Positions 43,478 through 57,263 of a DNA stretch of 64,000 bases are shown here, one piece after another (position 1 is the stretch's first letter; the number at the start of each line of letters is the position of its first letter). The translations under genes were made by a program, and so were the position numbers. Source of the stretch: Sphingosinicellaceae bacterium (lineage in GTDB: Bacteria; Pseudomonadota; Alphaproteobacteria; Sphingomonadales; Sphingomonadaceae); assembly GCA_019285715.1 (NCBI GenBank), contig CP079108.1, positions 1,937,001 through 2,001,000 on the forward strand, given 5' to 3'. A model generated the notes under the pieces. That model was not told the DNA's origin. It did no database searches and saw only the letters and a list, made by a program, of their open reading frames with translations.

Positions 43478-44562
43478 ACCCGGTAGCGCTCGAGCCAGTG
43501 CGCATAGGGGGCGGGCAGGGTCCACGCCGCCTTGTCGACACCCAGCGCCAGCGCGGCATGATACGGCCAGTGCGGATTGGCGAGCAGTGGGCGGCCGAGC
43601 GACACGAGGTCGGTCTTGCCCTCGACGATCAGCGCTTCGGCCTGCGCTGCGTCGCTGACGAACCAGCTCGTCGTCGCCGGAAGCCCGGCCTCGTCGCGGA
43701 CGCGCTGGGCGATCGGACCCATGAACGACGGGCCCCAGGGGATCTGCGCGGTCGCGGTCGAGAAGCCCATGCTAACGTCGATCAGGTCGAGGCCGGTCGC
43801 CTTGAAGCGGCGGACCATCTCGATGCCTTCTTCCAGGTCGTCGGAGCCGTCGAACTCGGTGACGCCGAAGCGTGCGGTCAGCGGCAGATGGTCGGGCCAG
43901 ACCTCGCGGACCGCGGCGAGGGTCTCGAGCAGGAAGCGGCCGCGACCGTCGATGCCACCGCCATATTGGTCGTCCCGCTTGTTGGACCAGGTCGAGAAGA
44001 AGCTCTGCGCGAGGTAGCCGTGGGCGAAGTGGAGCTCTAGCCACTCGAAGCCTGCCGACAGCGCGCGCTTGGCCGCCGCGACGAAGTCGGCCTTGACCCG
44101 CTCGATGTCGGCCAGCGTCATAGCGGCGGGAACCTTGGGCAGGGTGCCACCGAAGGCAATCGCCGACGGCGCGATGATCGGCCAGCCACGCGGGTCGCTG
44201 TCGGCCATGTGGTCGTCGCCTTCCCACGGGCGATTGGCGCTCGCCTTGCGGCCGGCGTGGGCGATCTGGATGCCCGGGACCGCGCCGGCAGCCTTGATCG
44301 AGGCGACGGTGTGGCTCCAGCGCTCGGCCTGCGCATCGGTCCAGATGCCCGCGTCGCCGGGCGTGATCCGGCCCTCGGGCGAAACCGCGGAGGCTTCGGC
44401 GATGACGAGGGCCGCACCGCCGCGCGCCAGGCTGGTCAGGTGGACGTGATGCCAGTCGTTGATCAGGCCCTCGTCGGCGGAATATTGGCACATCGGCGAG
44501 ACCACGATGCGGTTGCGCAGCGTGACGCCTTTCAGCGTGTAGGGGGTAAACAGGGCAGGCAA
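43471..44562 (-). CDS. Old yellow enzyme family NADH:flavin oxidoreductase (YqjM/xenobiotic reductase-like)
   Basis: A 363 aa FMN-dependent TIM-barrel ene-reductase that reduces activated C=C bonds or nitro compounds. Motifs: 'LFTPYTLKGVTLRNRIVVSP', 'CQYSADEGLINDWHHVHL', 'LELHFAHGYLAQSFFS', 'NKRDDQYGG' and 'SLGRPLLANPHWPYHAAL'. I chose a TTG start at 44562: it follows GGAG at 8 bp and gives the family's standard N terminus. The upstream ATG at 44613 overlaps the ArsR-type operator and lies upstream of the likely -10. It is divergent from an arsR gene that probably represses it. Confidence 0.88.
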   Translation of the reverse strand: MPALFTPYTLKGVTLRNRIVVSPMCQYSADEGLINDWHHVHLTSLARGGAALVIAEASAVSPEGRITPGDAGIWTDAQAERWSHTVASIKAAGAVPGIQIAHAGRKASANRPWEGDDHMADSDPRGWPIIAPSAIAFGGTLPKVPAAMTLADIERVKADFVAAAKRALSAGFEWLELHFAHGYLAQSFFSTWSNKRDDQYGGGIDGRGRFLLETLAAVREVWPDHLPLTARFGVTEFDGSDDLEEGIEMVRRFKATGLDLIDVSMGFSTATAQIPWGPSFMGPIAQRVRDEAGLPATTSWFVSDAAQAEALIVEGKTDLVSLGRPLLANPHWPYHAALALGVDKAAWTLPAPYAHWLERYRVA

Positions 44563-44593
44563 GGCAGGTCTCCAGGGGCTCGGATATTCGTTA

Positions 44594-44611
44594 GTTCGAG
44601 TATTATCGAAC
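44594..44611. promoter_or_regulatory. Operator between the divergent oxidoreductase and arsR genes
   Basis: A perfect inverted repeat, GTTCGA-N6-TCGAAC, is centred between the two divergent genes. On the minus strand it overlaps -10-like sequences (GATAAT/TAATAC), with TTGCGT 15-18 bp upstream; on the plus strand its centre reads TATTAT. This is the expected layout for an ArsR-family repressor controlling both genes. Confidence 0.7.
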
Positions 44612-44647
44612 ATTGAAACCTTACGCAAGGCCTGCTATCACGACGGC

Positions 44648-44947
44648 ATGAGAACCATCACCCATCCGGCGATCGAGGAAGTGGCGCTCTGCCAGGTCCT
44701 CTACGCGCTCAGCGACCCGGTTCGCCTGGAAGTCGTCCGCACGCTCGCCCGCCTCGGCGAGGCCACCTGCTCAGCCCTCGACGGCGGCCGCCCAAAGTCA
44801 ACAATGTCCCATCATTTCAGGGTGTTGCGCGACGCTGGCTTGGTCCGCACCCGCACCGACGGCCCCACCCACATGAACGATCTTCGTATCGATGATGTTG
44901 GCAGGAAATTCCCCGGCCTCCTCGACGCAGTCCTCGTTGCCGGTTAG
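44648..44947 (+). CDS. ArsR-family transcriptional repressor
   Basis: A 99 aa winged-helix protein: 'EVALCQVLYALSDPVRLEVV' followed by the recognition region 'STMSHHFRVLRDAGLVRTRT'. The classic metal-binding ELCVC motif is absent; C15 and C41 are the only cysteines, so a thiol or electrophile sensor is more likely than a metalloid sensor. This fits its divergent partner, an old yellow enzyme that handles electrophilic enones. The ATG at 44648 is 37 bp after the operator. The alcohol dehydrogenase gene begins 9 bp downstream and may share the transcript. Confidence 0.87.
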   Translation: MRTITHPAIEEVALCQVLYALSDPVRLEVVRTLARLGEATCSALDGGRPKSTMSHHFRVLRDAGLVRTRTDGPTHMNDLRIDDVGRKFPGLLDAVLVAG

Positions 44948-44956
44948 CAGGCCGGC

Positions 44957-46060
44957 ATGGAAATCACGGCAGCCGTCCTCGAAACCCGCGATGCAGCGCG
45001 ACCCTATTCCTCCTCGCTCCCCCTCCGGCTGGCGACCCTCGACCTCGCCGCGCCACGCCCCGGCGAACTGCTGGTCCGCATCGATGCTGCCGGCCTTTGC
45101 CACTCCGACCTCTCGGTCATCAACGGCGACCGCCCACGCCCCCTCCCGATGGCGCTCGGCCATGAAGCCGCCGCCACCGTCGTCGCGACCGGCGATCCCG
45201 CCGACCCCGGCTTCGCCCCCGGCGACCAGGTCGTGCTCGTCTTCCTCCCCGCCTGCGGCCACTGCCCGGCCTGCGCCGCTGGGGAAGGCTATCTCTGCCC
45301 TAACGGTGCCGCAGCGAACGGCAAGGGCGAGCTCCTCCACGGCGGCAGCCGGCTCAGTGCTTCGGGCAGCGGTGTCCACCACCACCTCGGTGTCTCGGCG
45401 TTCGCCACCCATGCCGTCGTCGACCGGCGCTCGGCGGTCCGCATCGACCGCGACATCCCCTCGGAGATCGCCGCGCTGTTCGGCTGCGCGGTCCTCACCG
45501 GGGTCGGCGCGGTGTTCAACACGGCGCAGGTCCGGCCCGGCGAAAGTGTCCTGATCTACGGCCTCGGCGGCGTCGGTCTGGCGGCTTTGCTCGGCGCGCT
45601 GGCCTGCGGCGCGGTCCCAGTCACAGCGGTCGATCCCTCGCCCGAGAAACGCGCGCTGGCCCTCGAACTGGGGGCCGCCGCAGCCGTCGCGCCCGCCGAC
45701 ACGGCCAGCCTCGCCAAGGCCGACGTCGTCGTCGAGACCGTCGGCAAAGCGGTGGTGCTTGCGGAAGCCTACGCCATGGCGCGGCGTGGCGGGCGGGTCG
45801 TGACAGTCGGCCTGCCCAACCCGAGCGAGATGCTGTCGATCCCAGCGGTGTCGCTCGTCGCGGAGGGCAAGACCCTGATGGGCAGCTACATGGGCTCGTC
45901 GATTCCGTCCCGCGATATCCCGCGCTACATCGCCTTGTGGTGCGCAGGGCGACTCCCGGTCGAGCGTCTGCTGACCTCGGTCAGTCCGATGAGCGACATC
46001 AACACGCTGCTCGATCGCCTCGCCGACGGCAGCGCGATACGGCAGGTGATGCGACCCTGA
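44957..46060 (+). CDS. Zinc-dependent medium-chain alcohol dehydrogenase
   Basis: A 367 aa MDR-family dehydrogenase. The catalytic zinc ligands are C48 ('AAGLCHSDLS') and H69/E70 ('ALGHEAAATV'). The structural zinc lobe has C100, C103, C106 and C114. The NAD(P) Rossmann motif is 'IYGLGGVGLAALLGAL', with an Asp ('VDPSPEKRALA') that favours NAD+. It resembles class III/benzyl alcohol-type enzymes. It is probably cotranscribed with arsR, which suggests a shared role in aldehyde, alcohol or electrophile metabolism. Confidence 0.87.
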   Translation: MEITAAVLETRDAARPYSSSLPLRLATLDLAAPRPGELLVRIDAAGLCHSDLSVINGDRPRPLPMALGHEAAATVVATGDPADPGFAPGDQVVLVFLPACGHCPACAAGEGYLCPNGAAANGKGELLHGGSRLSASGSGVHHHLGVSAFATHAVVDRRSAVRIDRDIPSEIAALFGCAVLTGVGAVFNTAQVRPGESVLIYGLGGVGLAALLGALACGAVPVTAVDPSPEKRALALELGAAAAVAPADTASLAKADVVVETVGKAVVLAEAYAMARRGGRVVTVGLPNPSEMLSIPAVSLVAEGKTLMGSYMGSSIPSRDIPRYIALWCAGRLPVERLLTSVSPMSDINTLLDRLADGSAIRQVMRP

Positions 46061-46131
46061 GGCCCAAACTTCGCGACCCCGACTAAAAACTTTCACGTAA
46101 TTTCCGGCCGAGATCGCATATCGGGAGCGCG

Positions 46132-47031
46132 ATGCACGAAACCAGCCACCTCGACCGGCTCGAAGCCGAAGCGATCTTCATCATGCGCGAGGTCGTTGCC
46201 GAGGCGGCGCGCCCGGTGATGCTCTACTCGATCGGCAAGGATTCTGCGGTCATGCTGCATCTTGCCCGCAAGGCGTTCTTCCCCGCGCCGCCGCCGTTCC
46301 CGCTGCTCCACGTCGACACGACCTGGAAGTTCAAGGCGATGTACGAACTCCGTGAACGTGCGGCGGCCGCCGCCGGCATGGAGCTGATCGTCCACAAGAA
46401 CCCCGACGCCGTGGCGCGGGGTATCAACCCTTTCGACCACGGCGCCTTGCACACGGAGTTGTGGAAAACCGAGGGCCTGCGGCAGGCGCTCGAGGCCGGT
46501 GGCTACGACGCTGCCTTCGGCGGCGCCCGCCGCGACGAGGAGAAGTCGCGGGCCAAGGAGCGGGTGTTCTCGTTCCGCTCGGCGACCCACCGCTGGGATC
46601 CGAAGCAGCAGCGCCCGGAACTTTGGCAGCTGTATAACGCCCGCCTGCATCCGGGGGAATCGATCCGCGTCTTCCCGCTGTCCAACTGGACCGAGCTCGA
46701 CGTCTGGCAATACATCGAGCGCGAGGGCATCGAGGTCGTGCCGCTATACTTCGCCGCGCCGCGCCCGGTGGTCGAGCGCGACGGACTGCTGATCATGGTC
46801 GACGACGACCGCATGCGGCTCAAACCCGGCGAAGTGCCGATGGAGCGCACCGTCAGGTTCCGCACGCTCGGCTGCTATCCGCTGAGCGGCGCGGTCGAGA
46901 GCGACGCCGCGACGTTGCCCGAGATCATCGCCGAAATGCGCGCCTCGACGACCTCGGAGCGACAGGGCCGCGCCATCGACAGCGATGCCGGCGCCTCGAT
47001 GGAGCAGAAGAAGCAGGCGGGGTACTTCTGA
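46132..47031 (+). CDS. cysD: Sulfate adenylyltransferase subunit 2
   Basis: A 299 aa small subunit of ATP sulfurylase, catalysing ATP + sulfate to APS + PPi. It contains the PP-loop-type '[20 protein letters not shown]', '[18 protein letters not shown]', '[20 protein letters not shown]' and the C-terminal 'GYF'. Length and motifs match E. coli CysD. Its stop overlaps the first base of the cysNC start (TGATG), so the subunits are translationally coupled. No cysH, cysI or cysJ is nearby, so the locus delivers APS/PAPS rather than the whole reductive pathway. Confidence 0.95.
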   Translation: MHETSHLDRLEAEAIFIMREVVAEAARPVMLYSIGKDSAVMLHLARKAFFPAPPPFPLLHVDTTWKFKAMYELRERAAAAAGMELIVHKNPDAVARGINPFDHGALHTELWKTEGLRQALEAGGYDAAFGGARRDEEKSRAKERVFSFRSATHRWDPKQQRPELWQLYNARLHPGESIRVFPLSNWTELDVWQYIEREGIEVVPLYFAAPRPVVERDGLLIMVDDDRMRLKPGEVPMERTVRFRTLGCYPLSGAVESDAATLPEIIAEMRASTTSERQGRAIDSDAGASMEQKKQAGYF

Positions 47032-48887
47032 TGGGCCCGAAGACCTCGACGACCCAGGCGACCAGCCTGCTACGCTTCATCACCTGTGGCTCCGTCGACG
47101 ACGGCAAGTCGACGCTGATCGGCCGCCTGCTGCACGACACCCACGCCGTCGCCGACGACCAGATGGAGGCACTGGTCGCCGACTCCCGCCGCCACGGTAC
47201 GCAAGGCGCGGCGCTCGACTTCGCCTTGCTCGTCGATGGACTTTCGGCCGAGCGCGAGCAGGGCATCACCATCGACGTTGCCTATCGCTATTTCGCAACC
47301 CCGCGCCGTAGCTTCATCGTCGCCGACACACCGGGCCACGAGCAATACACCCGCAACATGGCGACCGGCGCTTCGACCGCGGACCTCGCGGTCGTCCTCA
47401 TCGACGCGCGCAAGGGCGTGCTGACCCAGACCCGGCGGCACAGCTACCTCGTCGCGCTGCTTGGCATCCGCCACGTCGTGCTGGCGGTGAACAAGATGGA
47501 CCTGATCGGCTGGGACCAAGCCGTATTTGACGCCATCGTGTCCGAATACCGCCAGTTTGCGGCGAGCGTCGGCGTCGCTGCCGTGACCGCAATCCCGTTG
47601 TCAGGGCTAAGCGGCGGCAATGTCGCCACAGCCGCCCCGGAGGCCCCGTGGTACGTCGGCCCGACCCTGCTCGACCACCTCGAGACCGTTGTCGTCACCG
47701 GCCCCGACGATGTGTCCGCTCCGTTCGCGCTGCCGGTGCAGTGGGTCAACCGCCCCAACCTCGACTTCCGCGGCTTTGCGGGAACGCTGGCGCGCGGCAC
47801 CGTCCATCCCGGCGACCCGGTCCGCATCCTGCCTTCGGGGCGCACCACCAAGGTCGCGCGAATCGTAACCATGGACGGCGATCTCGACGTCGCCGAGGCA
47901 GGTCGGTCGGTAACGCTGACACTGGCCGACGAGGTCGATTGCTCGCGGGGTGATGTCATCGTCGCCGCAAATGCGCCGCTCGAGGTCGCCGACCAATTCG
48001 AGGCTACACTCGTCTGGATGGGTGAAACGCCGCTGCTGCCGGGCCGTGCCTATTGGCTCAAGCTCGGCACCCAGACCGTGTCGGCGACGATCGCCGAGCC
48101 GAAGTACCGGGTCAACGTCGATACGCTGGAACAGCTGGCGACGAAGACCCTCGACCTGAACGGCATCGGCGTCGCCAACCTGACGCTCGACCGCGCCATC
48201 GTCTTTGCGCCGTTCACCGAGAGCCGGACGCTTGGCGGCTTTATCCTGATCGACCGCGCCAGCAACGCGACGGTCGCTGCGGGCATGCTCAACTTCGCGC
48301 TCCGCCGGTCGCAGAACATCCATTGGGCTCCCACCGACGTCACCCGCGCCGACCATGCCGCGCAGAAGGGCCAGCGCGCTGCGGTGGTCTGGCTGACCGG
48401 CCTGTCGGGCGCAGGCAAGTCGACGATCGCCAACCTCGTCGAGCAGCGCCTGTTCGCGCTCGGGCGGCACAGCTTCCTGCTCGACGGCGACAACGTCCGC
48501 CACGGCCTCAACCGCGACTTGGGCTTCACCGACGCAGACCGGGTCGAAAATATTCGACGTGTCGGCGAGGTCGCAAAGTTGATGACCGATGCCGGGTTGA
48601 TCGTCATCACCGCGTTCATCTCGCCCTTCCGCGCCGAGCGTAATATGGTCCGGGCAATGATCGAGGAAGGTGAGTTCGTCGAGGTTCATGTCGACACACC
48701 GCTCGCGGAGGCGGAGCGCCGCGACGTGAAAGGGCTCTACAAGAAGGCTCGGGCCGGGCAGCTCAGCAACTTCACCGGAATCGACTCGCCTTACGAGGCA
48801 CCCGAGAACCCGGAGTTGAGGATCGACACGACTAACCTGTCGGCCGAGGACGCGGCGGACCAGATCATCGTCCGGCTGCTCGCCTGA
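47031..48887 (+). CDS. cysNC: Bifunctional sulfate adenylyltransferase subunit 1 / adenylylsulfate kinase
   Basis: A 618 aa fusion. Residues ~10-440 are CysN, the GTPase that drives APS synthesis: '[14 protein letters not shown]', '[16 protein letters not shown]' and 'VNKMDLIG', plus EF-Tu-like beta-barrel domains. Residues ~450-618 are CysC, the APS kinase that makes PAPS: '[20 protein letters not shown]', '[16 protein letters not shown]' and '[12 protein letters not shown]'. Both nucleotide sites look intact. Fused CysNC is common in alphaproteobacteria. It is the second gene of the cysD operon. PAPS may feed assimilation or sulfation. Confidence 0.95.
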   Translation: MGPKTSTTQATSLLRFITCGSVDDGKSTLIGRLLHDTHAVADDQMEALVADSRRHGTQGAALDFALLVDGLSAEREQGITIDVAYRYFATPRRSFIVADTPGHEQYTRNMATGASTADLAVVLIDARKGVLTQTRRHSYLVALLGIRHVVLAVNKMDLIGWDQAVFDAIVSEYRQFAASVGVAAVTAIPLSGLSGGNVATAAPEAPWYVGPTLLDHLETVVVTGPDDVSAPFALPVQWVNRPNLDFRGFAGTLARGTVHPGDPVRILPSGRTTKVARIVTMDGDLDVAEAGRSVTLTLADEVDCSRGDVIVAANAPLEVADQFEATLVWMGETPLLPGRAYWLKLGTQTVSATIAEPKYRVNVDTLEQLATKTLDLNGIGVANLTLDRAIVFAPFTESRTLGGFILIDRASNATVAAGMLNFALRRSQNIHWAPTDVTRADHAAQKGQRAAVVWLTGLSGAGKSTIANLVEQRLFALGRHSFLLDGDNVRHGLNRDLGFTDADRVENIRRVGEVAKLMTDAGLIVITAFISPFRAERNMVRAMIEEGEFVEVHVDTPLAEAERRDVKGLYKKARAGQLSNFTGIDSPYEAPENPELRIDTTNLSAEDAADQIIVRLLA

Positions 48888-48896
48888 GAGGGGTCG

Positions 48897-49070
48897 CTAG
48901 TTCCGGCGATCGACGCAGCGGCGACGATAGTCAGCTGAAGCAATGCGCGCCATCAATTCTGCGTAGCCGCCGTTGACCACTACGGCGTCGCTTGCTTTAT
49001 CGAGTTGGCCAAACAGCGCGTCGAAATCGCCAAGCGTATCTTCCGTCTTGTGATCGGACTCCGGATACAT
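48897..49070 (-). CDS. Small hypothetical protein
   Basis: A 57 aa reading frame beginning 'MYPESDHKTEDTLGDFDALF' with an acidic N-terminal half and a basic end ('YRRRCVDRRN'). Unlike the surrounding shadow frames it is not Arg/Pro-rich and could form two amphipathic helices. The ATG at 49070 has no strong ribosome binding site; a TTG at 49082 would add four residues. It is convergent with cysNC. I recognise no family, and it may be spurious. Confidence 0.3.
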   Translation of the reverse strand: MYPESDHKTEDTLGDFDALFGQLDKASDAVVVNGGYAELMARIASADYRRRCVDRRN

Positions 49071-49297
49071 CGGCAAACTCAAAACAATCAGGCCTTACGC
49101 TGCAGAGAATTTCAGGACTGCCCATCCTTACGGTCTACGCTGCTAACCGCCGACCTCTTAGGATGTTCCGTACGTTTACGCACAGTTAACTAAAATTGTA
49201 ATGCGGATCGCATCCGTTGCAGCGCATTTGAACCAAGCCGCGCCATCGGCTAAGACCCGCGCGACCCCGCCATCCCTTAGCCGAAAGCCCGCATCCC
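49071..49297. promoter_or_regulatory. Upstream region of ettA
   Basis: Together with the small frame before it, this forms a 410 bp gap between cysNC and ettA. It includes a less GC-rich stretch near 49165-49205 (ACAGTTAACTAAAATTGTAA) suited to a promoter for ettA. No RNA gene or clear terminator was recognised. Confidence 0.35.
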
Positions 49298-50974
<1,677 letters not shown>

Positions 50975-50977
50975 GCG

Positions 50978-51616
50978 ATGGACGACGCGGTCACCGCGCT
51001 CGTCCAGGGCGCCGACCGCGACCGCTGGCTGGCGACGCAGTATGCGCCCGCCGGAGTGCGTGCGGCGCTGCTGGCGGTGCACGCGCTCGACCTCGAACTG
51101 GTCAAGGTCATCGCGACCACCACCGAGCCGATGATCGGGCAGATCCGGCTGGCGTGGTGGCGCGAGCGGCTGGAGGGGCTCGACCGCGGTCAGGTACCGG
51201 CTCAGCCGGTGCTGCAGGTGCTGGCGGCAGAGGCGTTGCCCCGCGGGGTCATGGGTACCGAACTCGCCGGTTTCGAGGATGCCTGGCTGGCGCTGGCGGC
51301 TGGTGACGTGGCGCGGCATGTCGAGGCGCGAGGACTGGCTTTGGGAGCGGCTTCGGCGCGGCTGCTTGGCGGCGATACGGTAACAGCTGTGCGCCTGGCG
51401 ACGGCATGGGCGGCCGGGGAGGCGGCCCGGAACGGCGAGCCGGGTGGCGTTGCGTCCGCTCCGGGACGCGTCGGCCCGAACCTGCGACCGCTGGCCGGTC
51501 TCGCCGCACTCGGTCGCCGCGATCTTGGCCGCGCGGCGAACGGCCTGCCGCCCGAGCCGCGCGCGACGCCGACGCGGCAGTTGATCCTGCTCCGCGCCGC
51601 CCTGATCGGTCGCTGA
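50978..51616 (+). CDS. Squalene/phytoene synthase-like protein (short, NDUFAF6-type)
   Basis: A 212 aa protein of the trans-isoprenyl diphosphate synthase head-to-head superfamily. The N terminus 'DRDRWLATQYAPAGVRAALL' and 'MIGQIRLAWWRERLEGL' are characteristic. It is shorter than catalytic phytoene synthases (~300 aa), and the aspartate-rich D-x-x-x-D catalytic motifs are not evident. It is therefore more like the non-enzymatic NDUFAF6-type members common in alphaproteobacteria than a carotenoid enzyme. It begins 3 bp after the ettA stop and is likely cotranscribed. Confidence 0.7.
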   Translation: MDDAVTALVQGADRDRWLATQYAPAGVRAALLAVHALDLELVKVIATTTEPMIGQIRLAWWRERLEGLDRGQVPAQPVLQVLAAEALPRGVMGTELAGFEDAWLALAAGDVARHVEARGLALGAASARLLGGDTVTAVRLATAWAAGEAARNGEPGGVASAPGRVGPNLRPLAGLAALGRRDLGRAANGLPPEPRATPTRQLILLRAALIGR

Positions 51617-51674
51617 CAAGTCCGGCCGCCTCGGCTAAAGCCGGTACGGGGTCGTAATAATCGGGGGAGCATCG

Positions 51675-52171
51675 ATGGTATCTGCAAGTCTGCGCCGCTC
51701 GCTGGGCCTGGCCGTGATGGCCCTGCTGCTTGCCGGGGGCGCCTATCTCTGGATGCGGCCGTCGCTGCATCCGGGGGCGGCTTTCGCAGCTCCAGCCGAA
51801 GCCGGTCGCCCGATCCCGCCGGGCGAACCTAGGGCGCCGCCGCACCCGTCAGCGCCGTTACCGCAGCGGACCGAGAGGCGCGGCGCTTCAACCGCTACGA
51901 CAAGGACCGCGACGGCCAGGTCACGCGCGAAGAATACCTCGTCGCGCGTCGCAAGGCGTTCGCCAAGCTCGACCTCGACCATGACGGCAAGCTCAGCTTC
52001 GACGAGTACAGCGCCAAGGTCATCACCAAGTTCGCGACCGCCGACGCAGGACACGACGGCAAGCTGTCGGCGGCGGAGTTCGCGACCACCGCGGTCAAGC
52101 ATCGGATCAAGCCGGCGGCGGCAAACTGCCCGCCGGTGGAAGCTGTCTCGTCTCGGGACGAGGAGGGGTAG
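51675..52171 (+). pseudogene. EF-hand calcium-binding protein gene with a -1 frameshift
   Basis: The start at 51675 encodes a signal/anchor ('LGLAVMALLLAGGAYLWM') and a Pro/Ala-rich linker in one frame. From about 51830 the coding sense moves to another frame, which encodes three EF-hand loops: 'DKDRDGQVTREEY', 'DLDHDGKLSFDEY' and 'DAGHDGKLSAAEF', ending at the TAG at 52169-52171. In the EF-hand frame a TAG at 51830-51832 blocks any upstream start. Adding one base near 51830 would restore a continuous protein of ~165 aa, similar in layout to EF-hand proteins of sphingomonads. It is either a true single-base deletion or a sequencing error. Confidence 0.75.
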
Positions 52172-52206
52172 GTCGCAGCCCCCCCTGGGGTTGTCGTTCG
52201 GGCGAA

Positions 52207-52270
52207 CGCCGGAACCCAGTTGCCCCCAGCGCTCCGAGTTCAGAGTGCGTGATGCAACTGGGTTTCGGCG
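52207..52270. repeat. REP-like inverted repeat at the convergent gene ends
   Basis: CGCCGGAACCCAGTTGC (52207-52223) and GCAACTGGGTTTCGGCG (52254-52270) are complementary at 16 of 17 positions around a 30 bp loop. The trmFO stop codon lies in the loop and the right arm is within the trmFO coding sequence. The arm resembles the element at 63757-63789. Confidence 0.8.
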
Positions 52271-53646
52271 TCTGCTGGAATGGCAACGGGAGGTAATGTG
52301 ACCGCCAAGGCGGGTGTTTCCACTCCGCTCCACGCCGCGAAGTCGGCCTTCGCCCGCGCCACCATCGCGGCCTTGCGAACGCTTTTGTGGACCTTCTCGG
52401 GCAGCGGCGGGAACAGGCCGAAGTTGACGTTCATCGGCTGATAGGTCTCGGCAGTCGCGTTACCGGTAATGTGCCCTAGCAGCGCCCCGATCGCGGTCGT
52501 CGCCGGCGGCACTTCGGCGGTCTCGCCCAGTGCCTCGGCAGCGGCAAACCGCCCCGCCAGCAGACCGACCGCAGCGCTTTCGATATAGCCCTCGCAGCCG
52601 GTGATCTGGCCGGCGAAGCGCAGCCGCGGCTCCGACTTCAGCCGCAGCCGCTCGTCGAGCAGCACCGGCGACTTGATGAACGTGTTGCGGTGCAGCCCGC
52701 CCAGACGCGCGAACTCGGCATTCTCGAGGCCGGGGATGGTACGGAAGATGCGGACCTGCTCGGCGTGCTTCAGCTTGGTCTGGAAGCCGACGATGTTCCA
52801 CAATGTGCCCGCGGCATTGTCCTGCCGTAGCTGGATGACCGCGTAGACCCCCTTGCCGACACGCGGATCGCGCAGGCCGACCGGCTTCATGGGCCCGAAG
52901 CGGGGCGTGTTGACGCCGAGCTCGGCCATGCGCTCGATCGGCATGCAGCCGTCGAAATAGGGGGTCGTCGCCTCCCACTCGTTGAACTCGGTCTTGGCGC
53001 CGTCGAGCAGCGCCTGGATGAAGACGCCGTATTGCTCGCGACTCATCGGGCAGTTGAGATAGTCCTTGGTCTCGCTGCCGTCGGCGTTCGGACGGTCCCA
53101 GCGCGACTGGAACCACGCCACCGACAGGTCGATCGAGTCGAAATGCACGACGGGTGCGATCGCGTCGAAGAAGGCGAGGGCGTCCTCGCCAGTCAGGCTG
53201 CGGATTGTCTCGGCGAGCGGTGCTGCGGTCAGCGGCCCGGTCGCGACGATCACCGAGGCCCATTCGGCGGGCGGCGCGTCGATGCGCTCGCGGCGCACCT
53301 CGATCAGCGGCTCGGCCTCGATGGCTGTCGTGACCGCGTCGGCAAACAGGTCGCGGTCGACCGCCAGCGCCGACCCGGCGGGCACGCGGGCCGCGTCGCC
53401 GCAGCGCATGATCAGCGAGCCGAGGTCGCGGAGTTCGCGGTGCAGAAGCCCGACGGCGTTGTTCTCGGGGTCGTCGGAGCGGAAGCTGTTCGAGCACACA
53501 AGTTCCGCGAGTTTGTCGGTGTAATGCGCGTCGGTGCCTTCGACGCCGCGCATTTCGTGGAGGACGACAGGCACGCCGGCACGAGCGCACTGCCAAGCGG
53601 CTTCGGAGCCAGCGAGGCCGCCCCCGATGATGTGGATAAGTTGCAT
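52240..53646 (-). CDS. trmFO: tRNA (uracil-5-)-methyltransferase, folate/FAD-dependent
   Basis: A 468 aa flavoprotein that forms m5U54 in the T-loop of tRNA using methylenetetrahydrofolate. The FAD-binding start '[20 protein letters not shown]' is diagnostic, as are '[20 protein letters not shown]', '[15 protein letters not shown]', '[10 protein letters not shown]' and '[20 protein letters not shown]'. The length fits, and the start ATG at 53646 places the dinucleotide motif at the very N terminus. It is a single-gene unit, convergent with the EF-hand locus. Confidence 0.96.
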   Translation of the reverse strand: MQLIHIIGGGLAGSEAAWQCARAGVPVVLHEMRGVEGTDAHYTDKLAELVCSNSFRSDDPENNAVGLLHRELRDLGSLIMRCGDAARVPAGSALAVDRDLFADAVTTAIEAEPLIEVRRERIDAPPAEWASVIVATGPLTAAPLAETIRSLTGEDALAFFDAIAPVVHFDSIDLSVAWFQSRWDRPNADGSETKDYLNCPMSREQYGVFIQALLDGAKTEFNEWEATTPYFDGCMPIERMAELGVNTPRFGPMKPVGLRDPRVGKGVYAVIQLRQDNAAGTLWNIVGFQTKLKHAEQVRIFRTIPGLENAEFARLGGLHRNTFIKSPVLLDERLRLKSEPRLRFAGQITGCEGYIESAAVGLLAGRFAAAEALGETAEVPPATTAIGALLGHITGNATAETYQPMNVNFGLFPPLPEKVHKSVRKAAMVARAKADFAAWSGVETPALAVTLPPVAIPADAETQLHHAL

Positions 53647-53718
53647 CGCCGGTGTCTAGCACCGCGGCATCGCGTGAAAAAGCGCGCGGCAGAATCCAGT
53701 ACCGCCGCGCGCGTTTCT

Positions 53719-54060
53719 TCAGCGGGGGCTGGTCGTGCTGTCGGTGCTCGGCGTGTCGGTGGTCGAGCCGCTGCTCATCGAGCTACCCGTGGAACCCGAG
53801 CCGGTCTTGTGGCGGGTGGAGCTGCTGTGCTTCTTCGTCGCCTTCGAAGACATGCCCGTCAAGCTGTTGCCCATCGCGCCTGAACTCGACATCGAGCTAT
53901 CGGTGCCCGGGCTCATCGATCCCGACGACGTGCCCATCGAGCTGCCGCTCGACATGCCGCCACTCGAGGTTCCACCACCGGACGTGCCGCCAGCGGTCTG
54001 CGCCAACACGGGTGCTGCCAATATCGCGGCCGCTGCAACCGCAACGATAAACTTGCTCAT
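53719..54060 (-). CDS. Secreted Gly/Ser/Met-rich low-complexity protein
   Basis: A 113 aa protein with a signal peptide ('FIVAVAAAAILAAPVLAQ') and a mature part composed almost only of Gly, Ser, Thr and Met, with a central basic 'KATKKHSSSTRHK' patch. The composition indicates an intrinsically disordered periplasmic or surface protein. A GGGAG ribosome binding site precedes the ATG at 54060. No family is recognised. It is divergent from gyrA across a 303 bp gap. Confidence 0.7.
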   Translation of the reverse strand: MSKFIVAVAAAAILAAPVLAQTAGGTSGGGTSSGGMSSGSSMGTSSGSMSPGTDSSMSSSGAMGNSLTGMSSKATKKHSSSTRHKTGSGSTGSSMSSGSTTDTPSTDSTTSPR

Positions 54061-54363
54061 TTCGACTCTCCCTCAAGGCCAGGTGGCCAGCATGATAAGC
54101 TTGCGCCGCTACCCACAGTTCCCTGCAATCCGCCCCCTGCGGCAAAGCGGCCGCACGAATTATACAAGCGTATTCAGTTTGTTATGAGAACGGAATGGAC
54201 CTCGACGGGCTTGCTACGCGGCTCGCTACGGCGCAGCTCGCCAGCCGTCGTGTCGCCAAAGCTCGACCGGGCGGGGCGTGGTGCGGAAACTGGCGTTTCG
54301 GGCCGTCATGTCCTAAGGTAGCCCGACACCGACAGCGCAAATCGTTCAGGCCCGAATTACCCT
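54061..54363. promoter_or_regulatory. Divergent intergenic region upstream of gyrA
   Basis: 303 bp holding the promoters of the leftward Gly/Ser-rich gene and rightward gyrA. A less GC-rich patch at 54158-54195 includes the -10-like TATACA. No gene was recognised in it. Confidence 0.4.
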
Positions 54364-57168
<2,805 letters not shown>

Positions 57169-57263
57169 CGTTGTAGGGCACGCTGTTTTTGCTTCGCTTC
57201 CGTGAAGGGAGTGGGTAACGGACGGCGCGCGTGAGGGACTGCGCAATCAAACGGAGATTATCG

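Noticed and set aside
41427-43559. 710 aa minus-strand frame opposite the cyclase fusion
   Set aside because: No motifs and antisense to a gene with clear SLOG-like and cyclase signatures.
50978-51616. Carotenoid phytoene synthase
   Set aside because: Too short, lacks the aspartate-rich catalytic motifs, and has no crtI/crtY-type neighbours.
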